A stretch of 64,000 nucleotides of DNA from Draconibacterium mangrovi (GCF_010586825.1 NZ_JAAAGB010000001.1:1-64000), one strand, 5' to 3'; numbered from the stretch's first letter, positions 19,010 to 28,983 are shown. The notes: generated from the letters alone by a model not told the origin. Made by a program: numbers and translations.

Positions 19010-19018
19010 TCATGTTTA

Positions 19019-19480
19019 CTACTTATTATCTTCAAAGAAGGCCGCAACACTTTCCTTAAAATTTTCGGTGTCGTACTGTACTTCTTCTTTAAATTCGTCC
19101 CAGGTTTCTTCTCCCTGGTCCTTCATTTCATCAACCCTAACGGTTAACGAGTCGCTTTTAATCTTTAGCTCCTCGATTAAATCTTTCGTCTCTGTATTTA
19201 CCTGCTTGGTACCTTTTCTTAACTCATCTTCATAATCGTAAAGCTTTTCGTTAAAATCGGCAATAGCAGAGTCAATTTCCATTTTTAACTCCTTTTTATC
19301 CTTTTCCAGAATAGCATTAACATCCTGTTTTACTTCCTGCAGGTCTTCAGCCAATTCTTCTTTGTTCTCGTTTTGTTTGTTCGAAGAATTACACGAAAGA
19401 ACAGCGGTAGAAAGTAATAGGATAAAAATCCAGTTCATCCGTTTTTTAAATGCTTTCATTGTGATGTTTTTCATTTTCAT
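19019..19480 (-). CDS. Coiled-coil lipoprotein of unknown function
   Basis: The protein has 153 residues with a lipobox at Cys30 (TAVLSC), followed by a charged, heptad-like helical region, residues about 37-150, rich in Glu and Lys. Translation could begin at ATG 19480 or at a later ATG (residue 8 or 15). The composition resembles stress-induced envelope or YtxH-like lipoproteins that form long helices in the periplasm. No enzyme motif is seen. It may belong functionally with the LapA-like and CsbD-like genes that follow on the other strand, which is inference from position only. Confidence 0.75.
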   Translation of the reverse strand: MKMKNITMKAFKKRMNWIFILLLSTAVLSCNSSNKQNENKEELAEDLQEVKQDVNAILEKDKKELKMEIDSAIADFNEKLYDYEDELRKGTKQVNTETKDLIEELKIKSDSLTVRVDEMKDQGEETWDEFKEEVQYDTENFKESVAAFFEDNK

Positions 19481-19837
19481 GTTACTTGTTTTTAATTCAA
19501 CAGTAGAATTCGGTGAAAATACTATGCCATGCGCACAGTTGGCTGTTTATCCTTCAAACACGCCTTTTTAAGTGAAGTTTTTCCACACTATTCTCTAAAA
19601 TTCTACAACCGGAAACCTGCACAGCAATAGTATCTGCTCGCAGTCCATCTATCAAAAGCGCGTACCTGCTGCATTTTCCGGTGAATAAACATTATTAAGA
19701 ATGCCGGGCACGTATGTTGCCTTATGAACGGTGTAACAGGCTGATTGAAACACTGAGCACTAAACGAAATAATGTTTTCACCCGGACAAATCCCCGCCTA
19801 CATTGATTTTGAGAATTAGGAATAAAAATAAATAGCC
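19481..19837. other. Divergent intergenic region, no gene seen
   Basis: The 357 bases separate the minus-strand lipoprotein gene and the plus-strand LapA-like gene, so they must carry both promoters. I found no exact TAnnTTTG element, RNA gene or conserved repeat in it. Confidence 0.4.
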
Positions 19838-20167
19838 ATGCAAAAAACATTTATAGGAATACTACTCGTTATACTGGCTGTTGTTTTGTTTGCATTAAAC
19901 AATTCGGCAGTAGTTTCTATTAATTTCTGGGAATGGAGCATCGAGTCCAATTTGTCGTTGGTAATAATTGTAGCCGTTACGTTTGGCGCCATGACCAGCT
20001 TTATTTTATCGCTGCCCTATCGTGCAAAAAAGAATCACGAAATTAAAAACAGAGACAAATCGATTAAACAGCTAGAGAATCAGGTTCGTCAATTGGAAAA
20101 CAAAATCGAATTTGCGGTAAACGATAAAAGCAAGGAACATAAAGTACCAAATGAGATGGTAGACTAA
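19838..20167 (+). CDS. LapA-domain (DUF1049) membrane protein
   Basis: This 109-residue protein has two membrane helices (about residues 5-22 and 41-62) separated by the short segment NNSAVVSINFWEWSIESN. A cytoplasmic coiled coil (IKQLENQVRQLENKIEF) follows. This is the layout of LapA/YciS-type proteins, which in enterobacteria act in lipopolysaccharide assembly control. Here the role is inferred only from the family. It precedes CsbD-like and copper-ATPase genes, suggesting an envelope-stress setting. Confidence 0.85.
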   Translation: MQKTFIGILLVILAVVLFALNNSAVVSINFWEWSIESNLSLVIIVAVTFGAMTSFILSLPYRAKKNHEIKNRDKSIKQLENQVRQLENKIEFAVNDKSKEHKVPNEMVD

Positions 20168-20446
20168 GGGCTTGTTCACACTGCATTTTGGAGACAATTG
20201 AACACCGCATTAATTTGTCGGTTTTCTGCACAATTGGCAACACTGTGAATTGTGCTTTTTTTCCGCAAAATGTGACATCTTTCCACACTGATCAGCTAAC
20301 TGATTATTGCACTACAAGTTGCGCAAAGCCACTTAAGTTCTGGCAAATTAGCAAAACGGCACCAACTTCGTAATAATACCTGCAAAAAGTGTTTCGTGGC
20401 ACGTTTCTGGCCAAACTAAAGCTGTAACGATTTAAAACAATTAGTT

Positions 20447-20662
20447 ATGAGAACAAACAATCCAATAAAAAACAACTGGTCGTTTATCAAACTTGGGCTA
20501 AAAGAAAAATATCCACAGTTATCAAAAAATGACCTTACGTATGTTGACGGCTATGAGAATGAATTTCTGCATAATCTGGAGCTAAAATTGGGAATGAACA
20601 GAGAGCAGTTAACAACAATTCTTTACAGCCTTATTCCCAGCGAAAGCACCGAGAATTTATAA
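20447..20662 (+). CDS. Small CsbD-like stress protein
   Basis: The protein has 71 residues. The order of elements (NWSFIKLGLKEKYPQLSKND, an acidic turn LTYVDGYENEFL, then LKLGMNREQL) follows the CsbD/YjbJ pattern of short, helical, hydrophilic general-stress proteins. The match is one of layout rather than strong identity. It starts with ATG, a short A-rich leader upstream, and lies 55 bases before the P-type ATPase, so they may share a transcript. Confidence 0.7.
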   Translation: MRTNNPIKNNWSFIKLGLKEKYPQLSKNDLTYVDGYENEFLHNLELKLGMNREQLTTILYSLIPSESTENL

Positions 20663-20717
20663 AATTCATACCGAAAATATAGCTCCCAAATAACTGTTCA
20701 TCAAAAAACACATAGCT

Positions 20718-22733
20718 ATGAACTCACACCACGAAAAACATAAGCACTCGAATCATGACCACCATGAAGGGGGGCAGCACAATCATACCGAACATCATAA
20801 ACACATGATCGCTGATTTTCGCAAACGGTTCTGGATTTCGCTGGTACTAACAATTCCAATACTTGTTTTATCGCCGCTTATTCAGCAAATAATTGGTTAC
20901 GAAATTCAGTTCAGTTTCGATAAATACATCCTGTTTACTTTATCAGCAATCATTTTCTTTTATGGCGGATGGCCTTTTCTTACCGGCTTAGCCGACGAAT
21001 TGAAGAAAAAACAACCGGGAATGATGACCTTAATTGCGGTAGCCATTACCGTAGCTTTTGGTTACAGTACGGCCACAACTTTTGGATTAAAAGGCGTTTC
21101 CTTTTTCTGGGAGCTGGCCACATTGATCGATATTATGCTGGTGGGCCACTGGATAGAAATGAAATCGGTGGTAAATGCTTCAGAAGCGCTGCAAAGTTTG
21201 ATTGATTTAATGCCCGGCGAGGCACACTTAATTGAAGGTGACGATACCCGCGATGTAAAAATTGATGAACTAAAAGCAGGCGACACCGTGCTGGTTCGCC
21301 CCGGAGAGAAAATTCCGGTGGACGGAAAAATTATTGAAGGGAAAAGTAATATAAACGAATCGATGGTAACCGGAGAATCACAACCGGTGAGCAAATCGAA
21401 AGATGATGAAGTAATTGGCGGAACGGTGAATGGAACCAATTCGCTAAAAATTACCGTTGAACAGGTGGGTGAAGAAGCTTATCTGAATAAAGTAATTCAG
21501 ATGGTTCGCGAGGCACAAAGTAAAAAATCGAAGACACAACATCTTGCCGATAAAATTGCATTTTGGCTCACCATTATTGCTTTAACGATTGGTTTTGGAA
21601 CACTCACAACGTGGCTGGTGCTGGGCAAATCGTTTGTTTTTGCGCTCGAGCGTATGGCAAGTGTGATGGTAATTACCTGCCCGCACGCACTTGGACTTGC
21701 AGTGCCGCTGGTGGTAGCTATCTCTACATCGGTATCGGCTAAACAGGGGCTGCTCATTCGTAACCGGACTGCTTTCGAAAATGCACGAAAAGTTTCGGTT
21801 GTTGTATTTGACAAAACCGGAACGCTAACCAAAGGAAACTTTGGGGTAACACGTTTTAAAAGCTTGTCCGACTCTTATTCCGACGAACAAATTCTGGCAA
21901 TGTCAGGAGCTTTGGAATCCGAATCGGAGCACCCGTTGGCCGAGGGAATTCTGCGTAAAGTGAAAGATGAAGGTATTGAAATTCCGAAAGTTTCGGATGT
22001 TGACACCATTACAGGAAAAGGAATTGAAGGGAATGTAGATGGCACACAAGTTAAAGTTGTTAGTCCCGGATACCTGGAAGAGAGCAACATTGACATTCCG
22101 GAAGAAGTAGACACCGACAGCCAGGAAACTATTGTTTTTGTTGTGGCAAACGACAAGCTGGCCGGAGTTATCGCTCTTGCCGATGAGATTCGGAAAGAAT
22201 CTTTTGAAGCGGTAAAAATGCTAAAAAAACAAGGAATTAAAATCTATATGATGACCGGCGACAACGAAAACGTTGCAAAAGCAGTTAGCAACAAGCTGCA
22301 ACTCGACGGGTACTTTGCCGAATTGTTGCCCGATCAGAAACTGGATAAACTTAAGATGATCCAGGATAGAGGCGACTTTGTGGCCATGACCGGCGACGGA
22401 ATAAACGATGCTCCGGCACTTGCAGCTGCCGACGTTGGAATTGCCATAGGATCGGGTACCGATGTGGCCGCAGAAACAGCTGATATTGTTTTGGTGAACA
22501 GTAATCCGAAAGATATTTCGGCTCTGCTGCATTTCGGAGAGAAAACCCACCGGAAAATGATACAGAATTTTATTTGGGCTACCGCTTATAATGTAGCTGC
22601 TATTCCGCTGGCTGCCGGAGTACTGATCGGTTATGGAATAATGATCAGCCCGGCGTTGGGAGCAGTGCTAATGAGTTTAAGTACCATTATTGTTGCCATA
22701 AATGCGCAACTATTAAAAAAAGGAATCAAGTAA
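20718..22733 (+). CDS. copB: CopB-type P1B-3 heavy-metal ATPase (copper/silver export)
   Basis: The protein has 671 residues. The N-terminus is His-rich (about residues 4-29, with HHEKHKH and HDHHEGG) and has no CxxC heavy-metal-associated domain. The membrane metal motif is Cys321-Pro322-His323, which defines subclass P1B-3, linked to Cu(II)/Ag export. Asp365 in DKTGTLTKG is phosphorylated, and TGES and [10 protein letters not shown] are present for dephosphorylation and hinge functions. The length is normal for CopB. It acts in the inner membrane. The upstream small stress gene and the downstream SpoIIAA-like gene (18 bases away) may be cotranscribed. Confidence 0.94.
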   Translation: MNSHHEKHKHSNHDHHEGGQHNHTEHHKHMIADFRKRFWISLVLTIPILVLSPLIQQIIGYEIQFSFDKYILFTLSAIIFFYGGWPFLTGLADELKKKQPGMMTLIAVAITVAFGYSTATTFGLKGVSFFWELATLIDIMLVGHWIEMKSVVNASEALQSLIDLMPGEAHLIEGDDTRDVKIDELKAGDTVLVRPGEKIPVDGKIIEGKSNINESMVTGESQPVSKSKDDEVIGGTVNGTNSLKITVEQVGEEAYLNKVIQMVREAQSKKSKTQHLADKIAFWLTIIALTIGFGTLTTWLVLGKSFVFALERMASVMVITCPHALGLAVPLVVAISTSVSAKQGLLIRNRTAFENARKVSVVVFDKTGTLTKGNFGVTRFKSLSDSYSDEQILAMSGALESESEHPLAEGILRKVKDEGIEIPKVSDVDTITGKGIEGNVDGTQVKVVSPGYLEESNIDIPEEVDTDSQETIVFVVANDKLAGVIALADEIRKESFEAVKMLKKQGIKIYMMTGDNENVAKAVSNKLQLDGYFAELLPDQKLDKLKMIQDRGDFVAMTGDGINDAPALAAADVGIAIGSGTDVAAETADIVLVNSNPKDISALLHFGEKTHRKMIQNFIWATAYNVAAIPLAAGVLIGYGIMISPALGAVLMSLSTIIVAINAQLLKKGIK

Positions 22734-22751
22734 CATTTAAAAGTAAAAGCT

Positions 22752-23108
22752 ATGTTTAAAATAATTGATATTACAAAAGAAGAGTTGATTGCTCTTGAAG
22801 TTGAAGGAAAACTGACAGAGGAAGACTACAACAAAATTACTCCGTTGATTGAAAAGGCGGTTAAAGATTTTGGAAAGGTAAAATTGTATGTCCAGCTAAA
22901 TTATGTGGACGGGATTTCACCAAAAGCCTTTTGGGAAGACGTAAAAACCTACCTGAAACATTTTAACGACATGAAAAAGATTGCTGTTGTTGGAAAGTCG
23001 CGTTGGGAAAAATTGTGGTCGGAACTAGCTGCTCCATTTATTTCCGGCGAAGTAAAATATTTTGAGTTTACCGATATTGACAAAGCCCGGGAGTGGGTTA
23101 AGGATTAA
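22752..23108 (+). CDS. SpoIIAA-like (STAS-fold) protein
   Basis: The protein has 118 residues with a single soluble alpha/beta domain. The sequence ITKEELIALEVEGKLTEEDY, the central KLYVQLNYVDGISPKAFWED and the C-terminal FTDIDKAREWVK match the SpoIIAA-like/DUF3478 family. These proteins have a STAS-related fold and are found next to transport and stress genes. Their ligands are poorly known. It starts 18 bases after the CopB-type ATPase, so it is probably in that operon. Confidence 0.85.
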   Translation: MFKIIDITKEELIALEVEGKLTEEDYNKITPLIEKAVKDFGKVKLYVQLNYVDGISPKAFWEDVKTYLKHFNDMKKIAVVGKSRWEKLWSELAAPFISGEVKYFEFTDIDKAREWVKD

Positions 23109-23270
23109 TTATAACCTGAATTCGAATTTAAAATAGCTCACAGCTTTAGCTATTTTTAGACAGAAACTTTCAACGGTTTTCGAAGTACTATCGGGATAAT
23201 ACAAGAAAATTGTTGGAAGTTTATGGCAAAAAGAGCAAAGCCATGAATGGAAAGTCCTTCTCACGCCATC

Positions 23271-23327
23271 TTTCCATTTAGAATTCTTTAAAATAACCCG
23301 TTATTTCTGCATAATTCTAAATGGAAA
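23271..23327. repeat. 15-base perfect inverted repeat with 27-base spacer
   Basis: TTTCCATTTAGAATT at 23271-23285 is exactly complementary to AATTCTAAATGGAAA at 23313-23327. The arms are AT-rich with no U-run beside them, so this is not a typical terminator. A second copy of GAATGGAAAG lies nearby at about 23245. It could be a protein-binding site, a small mobile-element end or a structured 3' region. Confidence 0.55.
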
Positions 23328-23404
23328 TCTGACGCAATTATGACTTTCTGTGATAATATTTTAAAATCGAACTCAGGTTTATACATCAATACTAATTGTT
23401 GTTT

Positions 23405-23441
23405 AACCGGTTGCGGCATTCAGTTGCCCAACCGGTTTTTT
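23405..23441 (+). terminator. Rho-independent terminator
   Basis: AACCGGTTG (23405-23413) pairs with CAACCGGTT (23429-23437), and six T follow at 23436-23441 on the plus strand. It can end transcripts from the CopB/SpoIIAA-like genes, although it lies about 300 bases past the last stop codon. Confidence 0.7.
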
Positions 23442-23497
23442 CATGTAAGCACTTATAATTTAGGCTAATATTTTTTTTTCGTATGCGCAGCTTTAAA

Positions 23498-24913
23498 CTA
23501 CATGTTCTTATTTACTGTTACATTCGGACGGGTCATTTCTGCGGGTTTTACCCATTCATCAAACTGTTTTTCGTCTACCAGTTCTAATTCTGTGGCAGCT
23601 GCTTTTAAACTGCATTTGTTTGCATGCGCATATTTGGCAATTTGTGCGGCTTTGTCGTAGCCAATATGCGGCGTAAGCGAAGTCACCAACATCAACGAAT
23701 TATTTACATGCGCATCAATTTTTTCAGTATCGGGTGTTATTCCTTGCAAACAATTTTTATTGAACGATACACATGCATCTGACAGCAATGTAGCCGACTG
23801 TAAAAAATTGGCAATCAACACAGGTTTAAAAACATTTAGTTGAAAATGCCAGTAGGAATTTGCCACCGAAATGGTTGTATCGTTACCCATTACCTGGGTA
23901 CAAACCATTGAAAGTGCCTCGATTTGAGTTGGATTCACTTTTCCCGGCATAATCGACGAACCGGCTTCGTTGGCAGGAATATTCAATTCGCTGATTCCGG
24001 CTCGCGGCCCCGAAACCATTACCCGCAAATCATTTACAATTTTCAGTAAACTAACGGCCAGTTGCTTTATTGCACTGTGTGATTGCACAAAAGCATCGTG
24101 CCCGGCAATCAATGCAAACTTATTTTTGGCTTTTGTAAACGGCAGTCCTGTTTCGTGGCTTATTTCATTTACAATTTCGTCGTCGAAACCTGTCGGAGAA
24201 TTTAATCCTGTTCCCACAGCAGTGCCTCCCAATGGCAACTCCTGCAAATCGGGCAAGGTATTTTTTAATGCATTAATTCCTTTTTCAATTTGGGTAAAAT
24301 AGGCCGAAAATTCCTGGCCTAAAGTAATCGGAACGGCATCCATAAAATGCGTTCGGCCAATTTTGACGATTGCCGAAAATTCATCCGATTTTTTGTTAAA
24401 AGTATCATGCAGTTCTTTCAGTGCCGGCAACAAAGAAACTGTTAGCGTTTTGTATGCTGCAATGTGCATGGCTGCCGAAAATGTATCGTTTGATGACTGC
24501 GATTTATTCACATCGTCGATAGGGTGAAGCTCGATATTTTCCCACTGAAAATCGTTTTCTACAATTTGTTTTACCCGGTTGACGATCACCTCGTTGCAAT
24601 TCATATTAGTGTGCGTGCCCGAACCGGTTTGCCAAATTACCAACGGAAAATGTTGCCCTAACTTTCCGGCTAAAATTTCGTCGCAAGCGGTTTCTATTAA
24701 CTGCTTTTTGTTTGTAGAAAGTATTCCCAGTTTATGATTACTACGGGCTGCTGCTTTTTTTATAATCGCAAAAGACTCAATTATTTCCTTTGGCATTGAA
24801 GCCTCCGGGCCAATCCTGAAATTCTCCAGCGACCGCTGTGTATGCGCTCCCCAAAGTTTTTTCTCAGGTACATTTATTTCTCCCAGTGTGTCTTTTTCAA
24901 CGCGATAATTCAT
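23498..24913 (-). CDS. fumC: Class II fumarate hydratase
   Basis: The protein has 471 residues and interconverts fumarate and malate in the TCA cycle. The superfamily signature GSSIMPGKVNP is present, with the FumC-type segments GSGTHTNMNCNEV and HPIDDVNKSQSSNDTF, and TAVGTGLNSPTGFD. These favour fumarase over aspartate ammonia-lyase. It is a cytoplasmic tetramer in the family. The start has an unusually good ribosome site for this genome: minus strand AAAGGAGGAG just before ATG. The pterin dehydratase gene lies about 70 bases upstream in the same direction. Confidence 0.95.
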   Translation of the reverse strand: MNYRVEKDTLGEINVPEKKLWGAHTQRSLENFRIGPEASMPKEIIESFAIIKKAAARSNHKLGILSTNKKQLIETACDEILAGKLGQHFPLVIWQTGSGTHTNMNCNEVIVNRVKQIVENDFQWENIELHPIDDVNKSQSSNDTFSAAMHIAAYKTLTVSLLPALKELHDTFNKKSDEFSAIVKIGRTHFMDAVPITLGQEFSAYFTQIEKGINALKNTLPDLQELPLGGTAVGTGLNSPTGFDDEIVNEISHETGLPFTKAKNKFALIAGHDAFVQSHSAIKQLAVSLLKIVNDLRVMVSGPRAGISELNIPANEAGSSIMPGKVNPTQIEALSMVCTQVMGNDTTISVANSYWHFQLNVFKPVLIANFLQSATLLSDACVSFNKNCLQGITPDTEKIDAHVNNSLMLVTSLTPHIGYDKAAQIAKYAHANKCSLKAAATELELVDEKQFDEWVKPAEMTRPNVTVNKNM

Positions 24914-24982
24914 AACTCCTCCTTTACTTCTGTTCTATTGTTTTCAGTTCTTTCGTCTTCTAAGTGTTGCTAAAGTTCGGCT

Positions 24983-25309
24983 CTAAATAGCATCAATTTT
25001 GGCAGCCAGAATAAAGTCGTTTGGAGATAAGCCACCAATGTTGTGCGTGCTGATTTCAACCTCAACCGAACCATAATGCACACCCAAATCGGGGTGGTGA
25101 TCTTCTTCATCGGCCAGCACAGCAATTTTTTGGGCAAATGCAATGGCTTCGTTAAAATCCTTGACAGAAAAACTTTTCCAAATCTTTTTGTTATCCACTA
25201 CTTTCCAATCTTCATCTATTTTCGCCTTATAATGCTTAATCTCTTCAGCATTTAGCGGTGTTGTTTCTTTTTTGCACGGTGTACAGTGCTTTTCTTTTAA
25301 TTCACTCAT
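24983..25309 (-). CDS. phhB: 4a-hydroxytetrahydrobiopterin dehydratase (PCD/DCoH)
   Basis: The protein has 108 residues and regenerates tetrahydrobiopterin-type cofactors by dehydrating the 4a-carbinolamine. The catalytic region EEDHHPDLGVHYGSVEVEIS carries the His-His pair and the later His of the family, followed by STHNIGGLSPNDF. The N-terminus is longer than the minimal domain and includes HCTPCKKE, with two Cys. No aromatic amino acid hydroxylase gene is nearby, so the partner is unknown; the family also acts as a molybdopterin-related or moonlighting protein. Confidence 0.94.
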   Translation of the reverse strand: MSELKEKHCTPCKKETTPLNAEEIKHYKAKIDEDWKVVDNKKIWKSFSVKDFNEAIAFAQKIAVLADEEDHHPDLGVHYGSVEVEISTHNIGGLSPNDFILAAKIDAI

Positions 25310-25587
25310 AATCTGTATATTTTATTTGCAGGAAAATGCCTGTATAAATCATTTATGAAAATAATGTACCACAACGTAATTCATTGACTACAAGCCCGAA
25401 CGTTAACATTATACGGGTGCAATTTCCACAAGTTGTGAAATGAAACCACAACTTTTAAATCCCGGCAAAGCTGTTTTCTCCTTGTTCCAAATCCCCCCTA
25501 TAAAAACGAACAATAGCGTTTACGTTTTGTTTCTAATTCAGTAACTTAAACCCGATTTCTATTACCAATTAAATCTGAACTTTGATC

Positions 25588-26547
25588 ATGAAAGAAAAAT
25601 TCAACAAAGAGAATCCTCAAAAAGAAATGAAGCGCCGCGAGTTTATCCGCGCAAGTGCCACTTTTGCTGTCGGTGCCGGAATTCTGGGGCTGAGCAGTTC
25701 CAAAGCGTTTGGAGTCGGCAATGACTCAGTGGCTCAAAGCACAATCGGGAACGTAAGCTTAAACAACGGGGTTCAAATGCCAATTTTAGGATTTGGAACT
25801 TTGTATCTGAATGGAGAAACGGGTGCACAATGTGTTGCCGATGCCATTTCGCTGGGCTACCGATTGATTGACACGGCCACCATTTATGGCAACGAAGAAG
25901 CTGTTGGAGCGGGCATCAAAAAAAGCGGAATCGATAGAAGAAAATTGTTTATTACCTCGAAGCTTTGGGTGGACGATTCGGGTTATGAAAAGGGCAAAGC
26001 TGCCTTCCAGACTTCGCTTGACAAACTGGGAATTGACTATCTTGATCTTTACCTCATTCACCGTCCGCGTGGCGATGTAAAAGGCTCGTGGAAAGCTATG
26101 GAAGAGTTGCACAAAGCTGGCAAGATAAAAGCCATTGGTATCAGTAATTTCGAAGATCATCAGATTGATGAACTGCTGGAGTACGCCACCATAAAACCCG
26201 CCGTTAACCAGATTGAAACACATGCATTCTTTCAGCAAAGTAAAGCACGAAAATCGCTTCTGAATTATGGTGTACAAATGGAAGCCTGGTCGCCGCTGGC
26301 TCAGGGCCGCAACGGACTGTTTACCAACGAAACGCTGGCTTCCATTGGTGAAAAATACAATAAAAACAATGCGCAGGTAAGTTTGAGGTGGCATTACCAA
26401 CGCGGTATTGTTGCCATTCCGCGCTCATCGCAAAAGGCACACATGATGGAAAACCTTAATATTTTTGATTTCGAACTCAATGATTCGGATATGAAAACAA
26501 TTGCCGCCCTGGATCTGGAAAAAACACAGTTTCCGGAGTGGGAATAG
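25588..26547 (+). CDS. Tat-exported aldo/keto reductase
   Basis: The start ATG at 25588 gives about 319 residues; an upstream in-frame TTG at 25582 adds two. A twin-arginine-type leader (KRREFIRAS, then a hydrophobic stretch) precedes the AKR domain. The active-site segments are present: Asp and Tyr in RLIDTATIYGNEE, Lys in FITSKLW, and His in LDLYLIHRP. AKRs reduce carbonyls using NADPH. An exported form is less usual, because NADPH is not present outside the cytoplasm; many such Bacteroidetes proteins carry Tat leaders, perhaps with a folded cofactor. The gene stands alone. Confidence 0.9.
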   Translation: MKEKFNKENPQKEMKRREFIRASATFAVGAGILGLSSSKAFGVGNDSVAQSTIGNVSLNNGVQMPILGFGTLYLNGETGAQCVADAISLGYRLIDTATIYGNEEAVGAGIKKSGIDRRKLFITSKLWVDDSGYEKGKAAFQTSLDKLGIDYLDLYLIHRPRGDVKGSWKAMEELHKAGKIKAIGISNFEDHQIDELLEYATIKPAVNQIETHAFFQQSKARKSLLNYGVQMEAWSPLAQGRNGLFTNETLASIGEKYNKNNAQVSLRWHYQRGIVAIPRSSQKAHMMENLNIFDFELNDSDMKTIAALDLEKTQFPEWE

Positions 26548-26932
26548 CTACCATACTACCACAACATTTATCGATAACGGGGCCGGTTTTATGGCTCCGT
26601 TCTTTTCCCAAAAGAAATTTTAGCCTCAAAATCTTTACAAGCACCTAATTTTGGCCTGTTCCCGCAACATATTCTGACTATTTATTTACCGTTTTGTTTA
26701 TTGACAAACAAGCTCTCAAACCACTTAAGTTCAGAATAATTTCCATTTTACTGAATTCATTATGGTCAATTCGCACCCCATAAATCAGCAATATCCTTTC
26801 TAATTAACAACCCCAAACTCTTTAGTTTTACATAGCGATAGTGCTCCATTAAATCAAAACGGGCTTTTACTTTTAGTAAACATTTCAAACCCAATGTTTA
26901 CCGTAAGTTGAGGATCGCAAAATAGTTCGCCT
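26548..26932. other. Intergenic region, no gene seen
   Basis: These 385 AT-rich bases separate the AKR gene and the next plus-strand gene. I see no RNA gene or long repeat. No exact Bacteroidetes -7 element was found. Confidence 0.4.
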
Positions 26933-27529
26933 ATGAAAACACTTCTATTAATCACGATTTTTAGTTTGGTTACATTGGTATCTCATGCCCAGTGGACTGA
27001 TAAGCCTTCAAGCACTACAAAACATTGTTTATACTCATCAGGAGAATATTTGGTTGGCGATCAGCAAGCCGGGAAATTAGGCATGAGTTATACCTACAAC
27101 AATAAGTATATAATAAGCGTTGGATACTCGGCTACATTTAAAACAACAGTTACGCCTTCTGATAACTTTCTGAAATCGGCTACAAACGTTACGCCTGCCA
27201 CTTCGGTTGAACCTTTCGAGAATTCGGAGAATTTGCATATGATGATGGGCCGAATTTTTAACCTGAATGAAAAAAAGAATTTACGTGTTGTTCTTCAGGC
27301 CGGCCCAGGAATTGCCACATTTCGAGAACCGGAATTTGCACTGGTTAATGCAAACAGCCAGTATAACTTTGAAACAAAAACATCAAAAAAGCTTAGTCTG
27401 GTTTTAAATCCAAAGTTTGAAATGCCTTTACACTCTACAGTTGGATGTTCTGTAGGACCGCTGGTTGTTGTAAACAGTAATCAAACTTACATCGGTGCAG
27501 GAATTGGAATTATGTATGGACTTCTTTAA
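26933..27529 (+). CDS. Exported outer-membrane-type protein of unknown function
   Basis: The protein has 198 residues, with a signal peptide ending near SHAQ (residue 20). The rest is predicted beta-rich: alternating hydrophobic segments such as YIISVGYSATFKTTV, LRVVLQAGPGIATF and a final GAGIGIMYGLL that fit a small beta-barrel. No known family motif is recognised. It precedes a two-component gene pair by about 240 bases but has no clear functional link. Confidence 0.75.
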   Translation: MKTLLLITIFSLVTLVSHAQWTDKPSSTTKHCLYSSGEYLVGDQQAGKLGMSYTYNNKYIISVGYSATFKTTVTPSDNFLKSATNVTPATSVEPFENSENLHMMMGRIFNLNEKKNLRVVLQAGPGIATFREPEFALVNANSQYNFETKTSKKLSLVLNPKFEMPLHSTVGCSVGPLVVVNSNQTYIGAGIGIMYGLL

Positions 27530-27768
27530 ACAACTAATTAATCCACACCCGTTTTTAACTTTAACCCTCAATCAGTAAACGAATTATTCACGATTTCCCT
27601 CGCTCCTGAAAAGGATCTCAGTTATTTACTTAGATTTTGTTAAGTATTTATTACCCCTACCCTTCATTCTTTCCGACAGTTTTGGTATCTTTAGACCAAT
27701 TGACGTTTGAACATTAAAACCCTATTTGATTATTTATTATGTTGGTACCAAACAATGAGATGGAATTT

Positions 27769-28812
27769 ATGAAGAAAATTCTGGCTATTGATGATAATAA
27801 CATCAATCTGGAACTTATTTCGCAGATTATAAAGGTATACTACCCCGATTTTAAATTCATTGGCGCGTTAAACGGCAAAGAGGGCATAACTATTGCACAA
27901 AACGAAAATCCCGATCTGATTTTGTTGGATATTATGATGCCTGACCTGGATGGATACGAAACCTGTAAGTTGTTAAAGAAGAACAACCGAACAAAACAAA
28001 TACCAATTATCATGGTATCGGCGCTGGGGCGCGATAGTGTTGAACGCACCAAAGGATTGAATGCTGGGGCTGATTCTTTTATTTCAAAACCGTTCGACCA
28101 GATTGAATTAAAAGCACAGATTAATGTGGCGCTACGGATAAAATCGTACCAGTTGCAGCTTAAAAAGTTAAACTCTGAAGTTACATTGGTTGAGGAGCGG
28201 GAAAGAAGGCGAATTGCTGAAAATCTGCACGACAGTTTGGGACAAACGCTGGGGCTGGCATTTATGAACCTGTCGTCGATTGACGTTGATAAATGTTCTC
28301 CCGCCATAAAAAACACCATTAAATTCACTTCAAAATTGCTCAATAAAGCCATAGAGGAATCGCGGCGGTTAACCTACGATTTAAGTCCACCAATACTATA
28401 TGAATTAGGCTTGTTGCCAGCCATTCAATGGAAACTTGAACAGTTTGAGAAAGACTTTAACATTAAAACAAATCTTATTGTTGAAAACAAGAGTACGCAA
28501 CTGAGTAAAGAGAATAATATTTTTCTGTATCGCACAGTTGGAGAGCTGCTAACAAATACATCGAAACATGCCGAAGCGACAGAGGTTACTGTAAAACAGG
28601 CAACAAACAACGGCATGTACTATATTTCGGTTGAAGACAACGGGATTGGTATAGACAAATCACCCTCGAAATCGGTATCAAACAAAGGTGGTTTTGGGCT
28701 ATTAAGTATTGAAGAGCGAATTGAAAGTTTGAATGGAACCTTTAATATTATAACCCTTGAAAAAGGGACGAAAGCCGAAATTGAAATACCGTATTCTCTT
28801 GAACAAAATTAA
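27769..28812 (+). CDS. Cytoplasmic histidine kinase with N-terminal receiver domain (REC-HisKA_3-HATPase)
   Basis: The start at 27769 (MKKILAIDDNN) is chosen because a receiver domain begins there; ATGs at 27739 and 27760 would add up to ten residues. The receiver has the phospho-acceptor Asp in ILLDIMMPD (residue 54 from this start) and KPF near its end. Next comes a HisKA_3 dimerisation region with the phospho-His in RRRIAENLHDSLGQ. The ATPase domain has GELLTNTSKHAEA (N box), EDNGIGID and GGFGLLSIEERI. No membrane helix is present, so it senses an internal signal or is itself a relay. The partner is the LuxR-type regulator at 28984. Confidence 0.93.
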   Translation: MKKILAIDDNNINLELISQIIKVYYPDFKFIGALNGKEGITIAQNENPDLILLDIMMPDLDGYETCKLLKKNNRTKQIPIIMVSALGRDSVERTKGLNAGADSFISKPFDQIELKAQINVALRIKSYQLQLKKLNSEVTLVEERERRRIAENLHDSLGQTLGLAFMNLSSIDVDKCSPAIKNTIKFTSKLLNKAIEESRRLTYDLSPPILYELGLLPAIQWKLEQFEKDFNIKTNLIVENKSTQLSKENNIFLYRTVGELLTNTSKHAEATEVTVKQATNNGMYYISVEDNGIGIDKSPSKSVSNKGGFGLLSIEERIESLNGTFNIITLEKGTKAEIEIPYSLEQN

Positions 28813-28983
28813 TCTAATAACAACAGATCTTTATAGCATATTCGTACGCTTTGCTAAGGATCTGGAAAATAAAAAGTAAATGAAACGAGCATGTAATCCG
28901 CCAACTGGCGGAACATTCAGGAAGATTATTAAAATACGTGCGAGTTCCTTATTATACCGCTAAAAACAAACAATTTTAATAAT

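Larger units (their letters stand above)
23109..23497. other. Convergent intergenic region with inverted repeat and terminator
   Basis: The 389 bases lie between the end of a plus-strand gene and the end of the minus-strand fumC gene. They hold a 15-base inverted repeat (23271-23327) and a terminator hairpin (23405-23441), each listed separately. No ORF in it looks coding. Confidence 0.5.

Noticed and set aside
23498-24913. Aspartate ammonia-lyase instead of fumarase
   Set aside because: The segments around the substrate site are of the FumC type.
25786-26400. 204-codon minus-strand ORF
   Set aside because: It is the shadow of the aldo/keto reductase gene, whose catalytic residues are intact.
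27840-28352. 170-codon minus-strand ORF
   Set aside because: It is the shadow of the receiver-kinase gene on the other strand.
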